Part shown: positions 60,355-64,000 of the stretch, one piece after another
Layout: each line of letters starts with the position of its first letter
How positions within the stretch are numbered: the stretch's first letter is position 1
DNA from: Flavobacterium sp.
GTDB taxonomy: Bacteria; Bacteroidota; Bacteroidia; Flavobacteriales; Flavobacteriaceae
Assembly (NCBI GenBank): GCA_020403245.1
Contig: JADBYA010000030.1
Location: 1 to 64,000, forward strand
Reading direction: 5' to 3'
DNA length: 64,000 bases
Translations under genes and position numbers: made by a program
The notes under the pieces: model-generated
Told to the model about the DNA's origin: nothing
Database searches by the model: none
Seen by the model: the letters and a program-made list of their open reading frames with translations, nothing else

Positions 60355-60459
60355 TTATTTGGCAATAATCGCTTCCTGAATTCCTGATGGAAAAAATAGT
60401 CTAAAAATAGTTTTCAAAAGAAAACGAATATATCTAATAAATAAGGGAGTTTCTTTGCC
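60355..60459 (-). pseudogene. C-terminal gene remnant next to bshA
   Basis: On the minus strand 34 codons run to a TAA: LFIRYIRFLLKTIFRLFF and PSGIQEAIIAK. They have no start and a stop before them, so they may be the tail of a broken gene. The last 30 bp (60355-60384) are about 80% identical to the last 30 bp of the serine hydrolase gene at 63093-63122. The rest of the 60289-60607 gap shows only AT-rich sequence and a CGCTACTTAGCGA-type element. Confidence 0.4.
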
Positions 60460-60593
60460 CTACCGCTACTTAGCGAATGTTATCGCTTAGCTTCACTTAA
60501 TATTATTTTTTTTACCATTTATTTTTCATTATGATAAAAATTCTTGCGAAACGTGAACGTGAAGTTACTATAAAATTTTTAATTGCGAGAACG

Positions 60594-60608
60594 GTTAGCA
60601 GACGTAGC
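60594..60608. repeat. Left inverted repeat of the higBA cassette
   Basis: GTTAGCAGACGTAGC is the complement of 61318-61332 at 14 of 15 positions, and it abuts the antitoxin stop codon. Confidence 0.65.
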
Positions 60609-60898
60609 TATAACTCGATTTGAATTTTCACTTTTCCGCCCAACCCTTTTTCCACAATATCATACAAAGTTTTGAGAGTCAAATTACTTCCATTATTTTC
60701 TATTCTGGAAATATATTCTCTTTTCTTGTCAACTAAATCTCCAAGTTCTGTTTGAGTTAGATGTTTTTCTTCACGCGCCTTTTTTAAAAGCAAACCAATT
60801 TTAAAGCCTTGGAATTCTCTTTCAAGTTCGTCACGTCTTTCGGTTCCTTTTTCACCGTAAACATTATTTTTAATTTCTTTCCAGCTTTTAGTTTCCAT
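60608..60898 (-). CDS. HigA-type XRE-family antitoxin
   Basis: A 96-residue protein with a Cro/CI helix-turn-helix: LKKAREEKHLTQTELGDLVDKKREYISRIENNG (in parts LKKAREEKHLTQTELGDLV, DKKREYISRIENNG), followed by a short C-terminal helix (LKTLYDIVEKGLGGKV). It should neutralise the HigB-like toxin encoded two bases upstream and repress the operon through the palindrome near the promoter. Toxin-first order is typical of higBA. Confidence 0.9.
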   Translation of the reverse strand: METKSWKEIKNNVYGEKGTERRDELEREFQGFKIGLLLKKAREEKHLTQTELGDLVDKKREYISRIENNGSNLTLKTLYDIVEKGLGGKVKIQIEL

Positions 60899-60900
60899 AG

Positions 60901-61245
60901 TTATTTAGATTTTTTTTCTGTGTAATATTTAGTCATTAATTTCAACGCTTTTTCCATTTCATTTTTTGGTGTCTTCTGCGTTTTCTTTTGAAAGCCGTTA
61001 AGTAGAATGACGAGTTTCCCATTATCAAAGAAGCAGAATACACGCCAAATGTTTGAGCCAAGTTGAATTCTAGCTTCATAAAGCCCATTTGTTCCTTCTA
61101 TTGATTTCAAATAATTAGCGGGAACTCTTTCCAAAGTTTCAATAGCCTCAATTATTTTGAATATTTTATCTTGAACTTTATGAGGTTGTTCAAGAAGAAA
61201 TTCTTCAAAGTGATTTTCATATGCTATAACTTCACGCACTTTCAT
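60901..61245 (-). CDS. HigB/RelE-type toxin (phage-derived Gp49-like)
   Basis: A 114-residue mRNA-interferase-like toxin. VREVIAYENHFEEFLLEQPHKVQDKIFKII, then YLKSIEGTNGLYEARIQLGSNIWRVFCFFDNGKLVILLNGFQKKTQKTP carry the Gp49/HigB pattern (shown in part: LYEARIQLGSNIWRVFCFFD, LLNGFQKKTQKTP). The strand with RVFCFF and the GFQKKT loop are the conserved catalytic face. It looks intact. The start ATG lies 4 nt after a -7 box, so the transcript is probably leaderless. Confidence 0.9.
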   Translation of the reverse strand: MKVREVIAYENHFEEFLLEQPHKVQDKIFKIIEAIETLERVPANYLKSIEGTNGLYEARIQLGSNIWRVFCFFDNGKLVILLNGFQKKTQKTPKNEMEKALKLMTKYYTEKKSK

Positions 61246-61249
61246 TTTT

Positions 61250-61282
61250 CAAAGGTAACTTAAAAGTTACATTGATTCCAAA
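61250..61282 (-). promoter_or_regulatory. higBA promoter with overlapping operator palindrome
   Basis: Minus strand: -33 TTTG (complement of 61279-61282), 21-nt spacer, -7 TACCTTTG (complement of 61250-61257). A GTAACTT-TT-AAGTTAC palindrome (61255-61270) lies over the spacer and the -7 box. This is the expected site for HigA autoregulation. Confidence 0.75.
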
Positions 61283-61317
61283 TTTTAAAGTAAATTTTCT
61301 TGATTTGCAGATTTTTG

Positions 61318-61332
61318 GCTATGTCTGCTAAC
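61318..61332. repeat. Right inverted repeat of the higBA cassette
   Basis: GCTATGTCTGCTAAC, complement of 60594-60608 with one mismatch. It lies upstream of the higBA promoter, so the pair brackets the whole cassette. Confidence 0.65.
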
Positions 61333-61423
61333 TTAAGACTGTGAAAAAACTTCCACAATCCACAAACAATTATAAAAATTACTTGTAAGAAAAACATATT
61401 TTTCTTATTTTAAACCATGCAAC

Positions 61424-61441
61424 ATCCCGAAACTTCGGGAT
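61424..61441. repeat. ATCCCGAA...TTCGGGAT palindrome
   Basis: Perfect 8-bp arms with a 2-nt spacer (AC), between the two toxin-antitoxin cassettes. Same family as the element inside the downstream RAYT hairpin and the one at 48856-48875. Confidence 0.75.
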
Positions 61442-61496
61442 AGTCTTTTGGAGAGGTTGTGGAACGGTTACTGCTGTTGTGCGTTCGGCAATGTAT

Positions 61497-61808
61497 TTAC
61501 AGAATTGCAACTTTCTGATTTAGTATCTCAACATTGAAATTAACCTTCGCATTGAGTGCTTTGAAAACTTTCATTATTGTGTCAAATCTTGCATCAGTTA
61601 AGCTATTTTCTATTTTCGAAATTTGTGCTTTTTTTACACCAACTAATTTACCTAACTGTTCTTGAGTCAAGTTTCTGTCTTTACGGATTTGCTTGATTGT
61701 TTGACCAATAAGCTCTAGCTTTAATTCATTTTCAAAAGCATCTCTATTTTGAGTTCCTTTTTTTCCAACGAATTTATCAGTTACATCATCTAAACTATAT
61801 GTTTTCAT
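61497..61808 (-). CDS. XRE-family antitoxin of a broken RelE-type pair
   Basis: A 103-residue protein: TVDKFVGKKGTQNRD-like N-terminus (TDKFVGKKGTQNRDAFENEL) and a helix-turn-helix IKQIRKDRNLTQEQLGKLVGVKKAQISKIENS (in part LTQEQLGKLVGVKKAQISKI). The family resembles the antitoxin of the other cassette. It follows the toxin remnant by four bases. The antitoxin is intact although its toxin is frameshifted, so it may still act as a repressor. Confidence 0.88.
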   Translation of the reverse strand: MKTYSLDDVTDKFVGKKGTQNRDAFENELKLELIGQTIKQIRKDRNLTQEQLGKLVGVKKAQISKIENSLTDARFDTIMKVFKALNAKVNFNVEILNQKVAIL

Positions 61809-61812
61809 AATA

Positions 61813-62149
61813 TTATTTTTTTTCGTTAAAATATTTTATTCTTAAAGCTTCAGCTTTTTCTATTTCTGTTTTTGGAGTTTTGTCTGTTTTCTTTATAAAA
61901 CCATTTGACGAAACTACGATTGTATCTTGTTTATTGGATTTATCCCAAAAAGCAAGTAATCATATATTGCTTATTGTATAAAGTTCTAAATTCCCAAATT
62001 TCTCCATCAAGTTTTTTGAATAATTCATTATCATTTACACTTCTTGATTTCCAAATATTGTAAAGTATTTTTTCTCTTGACTTTTGATCTAAACTTTCCA
62101 AAAAATCAATTACTGGCTCAAGAAATTCAACTTTGAATTTATATTCCAT
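61813..62149 (-). pseudogene. Frameshifted RelE/ParE-type toxin
   Basis: Two pieces of one toxin are read in different frames. The N-terminal frame (ATG at 62149) reads MEYKFKVEFLEPVIDFLESLDQ ... GEIWEFRTLYNKQY and then runs off. In a second frame the sequence continues LLAFWDKSNKQDTIVVSSNGFIKKTDKTPKTEIEKA and ends EKK-stop at 61813 (shown in parts: LLAFWDKSNKQDTIVV, SSNGFIKKTDKTPKTEIEKA). The join is a small insertion or deletion near 61963. It also removes the conserved YRLLAF pattern. A -33 TTTG / -7-like TATCTTTA promoter (62174-62205) is still present. Confidence 0.85.
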
Positions 62150-62173
62150 TTGAAGCTTTTAAATTATTTTGGG

Positions 62174-62205
62174 TAAAGATATAAGTTTCCTTTTTAAGAA
62201 ACAAA
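62174..62205 (-). promoter_or_regulatory. Probable promoter of the broken toxin-antitoxin pair
   Basis: Minus strand TTTG (complement of 62202-62205), 20-nt spacer, TATCTTTA (complement of 62174-62181, one mismatch to TAnnTTTG), 24 nt before the ATG. Confidence 0.55.
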
Positions 62206-62279
62206 TTTTCTTAGAATTTCGGGGCGGATTGCTGACGGTTTGCAGCTTGGCGAAGGCGGGGCTTTCGAAGCACCATCTG

Positions 62280-62939
62280 TCAAGCTACCACTAATGTGTA
62301 TTCGGAGCCGAAAAGTTTCTGCCACCACGAACGCCCCGCTTTTGGCAAGGTGCTGGTATGGGCTGGCTTTCTTGTCGTTCCATTGTTGTAATGTGATAAT
62401 AATTCGTCTTCCTCGTCAGGTTTGTCGTAAGCATCAGCTTCGGTTAAATGCCCATCTTGGTCACTTATTCTTGTCAGTTTTTTTCCTTGTCTAAACACAA
62501 GTTGAAGTCCGTGTTCTTGTTCCCAATCACACTCACAAGCAATTTGTATATAAATATCATTATCTCTTCTGTGTCGCCTTGTCACATAAATTTCTGTCGG
62601 GTGAATAAATTTCCAAATTTCGTCTTGTTTATTTATTTGTCTTAAAGGCTCGTCTGCTTCGTCAAAACCAACTGCATCTAAAAAGTCCTTACAGTTCTTA
62701 TGAGCAAGGTCAGAAATTATGTTTCTATCGGTAGATGTATGTTTAAGGAAATTTGTTAACGCTTGGTCGGCTTCTTCAACAAAATACTTGTCATATTCAG
62801 GTTCAAAGTCCATAAATGTTATTGTCAACTTTTCGTTGTCAAAAAATGGAATTTCAATTCCTGCACTTTTCCACCAGTCAGGAAACCTTTCTTCTTGTTT
62901 AAGTTGTCCAATTATTCTTGAAGTAATTTCCTTGCTCAT
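62280..62939 (-). CDS. DUF6985-like protein
   Basis: A 219-residue protein. The N-terminal half has DWWKSAGIEIPFFDNEKLTITFMDFEPE (in parts, KSAGIEIPFFDNEKLTITF) and a series of alternating helices. The block IQIACECDWEQEHGLQLVFRQGKKLTRISDQDGHLTEAD is typical of DUF6985 proteins (in parts CECDWEQEHGLQLVFRQG and KKLTRISDQDGHLTEAD), a family often adjacent to toxins and so suspected of immunity roles (inference). It closes the accessory island and has a tandem repeat just upstream. The C-terminal 25 residues are basic, and GC content rises there. Confidence 0.72.
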   Translation of the reverse strand: MSKEITSRIIGQLKQEERFPDWWKSAGIEIPFFDNEKLTITFMDFEPEYDKYFVEEADQALTNFLKHTSTDRNIISDLAHKNCKDFLDAVGFDEADEPLRQINKQDEIWKFIHPTEIYVTRRHRRDNDIYIQIACECDWEQEHGLQLVFRQGKKLTRISDQDGHLTEADAYDKPDEEDELLSHYNNGTTRKPAHTSTLPKAGRSWWQKLFGSEYTLVVA

Positions 62940-62970
62940 TGTCTTTATTGTTGTCGCTTAAGCTTGCCCA

Positions 62971-63010
62971 TAACTCATAAATATGCGCACTAACTCATAT
63001 ATATGCGCAA
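62971..63010. repeat. Two tandem 20-bp repeats upstream of the DUF6985 gene
   Basis: TAACTCATAAATATGCGCAC (62971-62990) is followed directly by TAACTCATATATATGCGCAA (62991-63010), 18 of 20 identical. They lie 32 bp before the start codon and could be regulator-binding sites. Confidence 0.75.
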
Positions 63011-63092
63011 AACAATTTCACAGCTGTAAGATACGAATATAAAGAAATAAGCGGTGAAAACTAAAAAAATACTTTTTGGCTATATAAATACA

Positions 63093-64000
63093 CTATTTTT
63101 CAATAATTGCATCCTGAATTACCTTTTGAATATCTTCTCTAATATTTTCTTTGGAGAGTTTGTTGGGTAAATTTGAATCGGGATACGTCCTGTTGGAAAG
63201 AAAAACATAAACAATCTCAGTGGCTGGGTCGGCCCAAGCTATGGTTCCTGTAAAACCCGTGTGACCAAAACTAGACATCGATACGCAACCGCAGGTTGGT
63301 CCGGCAGATCCAAGTTGTGGTTTGTCAAATCCTAATCCGCGACGGTTGCCTTCCGTGCAATACCAGCAGGTGTTAAAATCGGTAAAGGTAGCTTCTGAAA
63401 AATAGTGCTGATTGCCATAATTTCCTTTTTGCAGAAATAGTTGCATCATCTTAGCCACATCCATAGCATTGGAAAAAATGCCAGCATGTCCGCCAACTCC
63501 ATTTTCCATGGCAGCTTCCATATCATGAACATATCCTTGAATGGTATCATGGCGAAAATAGGTGTCAATTTCGGTTGGAACTATGACTTTTTTATCCAAT
63601 TTCTGTAAAGGATTATACAACGTATAATTCATTCCTAATGTTTTATAGAAATTATCATACGTCAATTCATCCAAGGGTTTGCCTGTAATTTTTTCTAAAT
63701 ATTGCTTGAGAATAATAAAGGTAAAATCACTGTAGCGGTATTCTTTTTTATCCATTAACGGACTGATGATGATTTTCTTCATGATGGTATCCTGATAATC
63801 ATCCCGAAGGAATAAACTATCGGAAACTCGTTTGGTAAAACCTTGGGTTACGACTTTTCGATAGTACTTTTCCATGGGCATTTTTGCCGAATCAATGGTA
63901 GCTTTGTAAAAAGGAATCCATGCTTGCATTCTGCCATAATGCGAGAGCAATTCTTTGAACGTAATTTGTTCTTTATTAGACCCCTTAAATATGGGTAACA
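63093..64000 (-). CDS. C-terminal beta-lactamase-type serine hydrolase domain (probable GH3 fusion protein), partial
   Basis: The gene runs off the window; 302 residues up to the stop at 63093 are visible. ITFKELLSHYGRMQAWIPFYK, YRYSDFTFIILKQYLEKITG and HAGIFSNAMDVAKMMQLFL follow the class C beta-lactamase/serine hydrolase order. HTGFTGT is the KTG-like motif. Four Cys in CWYC and TCGCV, with the block GNRRGLGFDKPQLG, are typical of the C-terminal domain fused to a glycoside hydrolase family 3 protein in Bacteroidetes. The N-terminal GH3 half and the SxxK serine are outside the window, so the fusion is an inference from the domain type. The protein is probably periplasmic or surface, acting on cell-wall amino sugars. 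Confidence 0.88.
   Translation of the reverse strand, partial: LPIFKGSNKEQITFKELLSHYGRMQAWIPFYKATIDSAKMPMEKYYRKVVTQGFTKRVSDSLFLRDDYQDTIMKKIIISPLMDKKEYRYSDFTFIILKQYLEKITGKPLDELTYDNFYKTLGMNYTLYNPLQKLDKKVIVPTEIDTYFRHDTIQGYVHDMEAAMENGVGGHAGIFSNAMDVAKMMQLFLQKGNYGNQHYFSEATFTDFNTCWYCTEGNRRGLGFDKPQLGSAGPTCGCVSMSSFGHTGFTGTIAWADPATEIVYVFLSNRTYPDSNLPNKLSKENIREDIQKVIQDAIIEK

Noticed and set aside
60594..61332. Integron attC sites around the toxin-antitoxin genes
   Set aside because: The inverted words do not fit the attC core pattern (RYYYAAC/GTTRRRY) and no integrase is in the window. Kept only as unexplained inverted repeats.
1..64000. tRNA, rRNA and CRISPR
   Set aside because: No cloverleaf-like T-loop words, conserved rRNA blocks or regularly spaced repeats were noticed by eye. 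A covariance-model search would be the proper test.

Overview
The window looks like the chromosome of a Flavobacteriaceae bacterium, most likely Flavobacterium or a close relative. The DNA is AT-rich. It carries type IX secretion/gliding proteins (CHU-type C-terminal domain, PorP/SprF, a T9SS type A sorting domain), bacillithiol-type BshA, an alpha/beta-fused E1 2-oxoacid dehydrogenase and many CarboxypepD_reg-like and OmpA-like surface proteins. Starts are preceded by A-rich leaders rather than Shine-Dalgarno sequences, and the Bacteroidetes -7 promoter box TAnnTTTG recurs upstream of genes. No rRNA, tRNA or CRISPR array was seen.

Layout. 1-3.7 kb: end of a giant adhesin-like gene, then porP/sprF and a TPR/PD40/OmpA protein. 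3.8-5.9 kb: a decayed IS1634-like transposase and unrecognised debris. 5.9-7.6 kb: a META lipoprotein and an outer-membrane barrel. 7.8-22.5 kb: an aromatic catabolism cluster (flavin reductase, monooxygenase/OYE fusion, aryl-CoA ligase, thioesterase, NTR-like protein, nitrilase, gentisate 1,2-dioxygenase, FAA hydrolase, maleate isomerase, PCD-like protein). It is interrupted by a RAYT transposase with REP hairpins and by a histidine kinase/response regulator pair plus a surface protein. 22.6-60.3 kb: mostly housekeeping and envelope genes (holA, glycosyltransferase, ompA, sua5, uvrD, dsbD, tilS, pabB, permease, E1 dehydrogenase, sui1, ung, mutS2, aroC, bshA). 60.3-63.1 kb: a small accessory island with two HigBA/RelE-type toxin-antitoxin cassettes (one toxin frameshifted) and a DUF6985-like protein. 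It lies between bshA and the end of a GH3/beta-lactamase-type gene that runs off the window.

How the genes fit together. The 8.5-22.3 kb genes can be read as one route: aromatic acid (salicylate, or anthranilate) to aryl-CoA, 5-hydroxylation, thioester hydrolysis to gentisate, ring cleavage to maleylpyruvate, hydrolysis to pyruvate plus maleate, and isomerisation of maleate to fumarate. A maleate isomerase is present and no maleylpyruvate isomerase is visible, which favours the direct-hydrolysis branch. Nearly every junction in this cluster carries a different short dispersed repeat.

Start codons were revised where a Bacteroidetes promoter box or family alignment decided the matter. In at least two genes an apparent upstream TTG start lies inside the -7 box and cannot be translated from that promoter. 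Three genes (tilS, an HSDR_N-like nuclease, higB) have the -7 box only 3-4 nt before ATG and may be leaderless.
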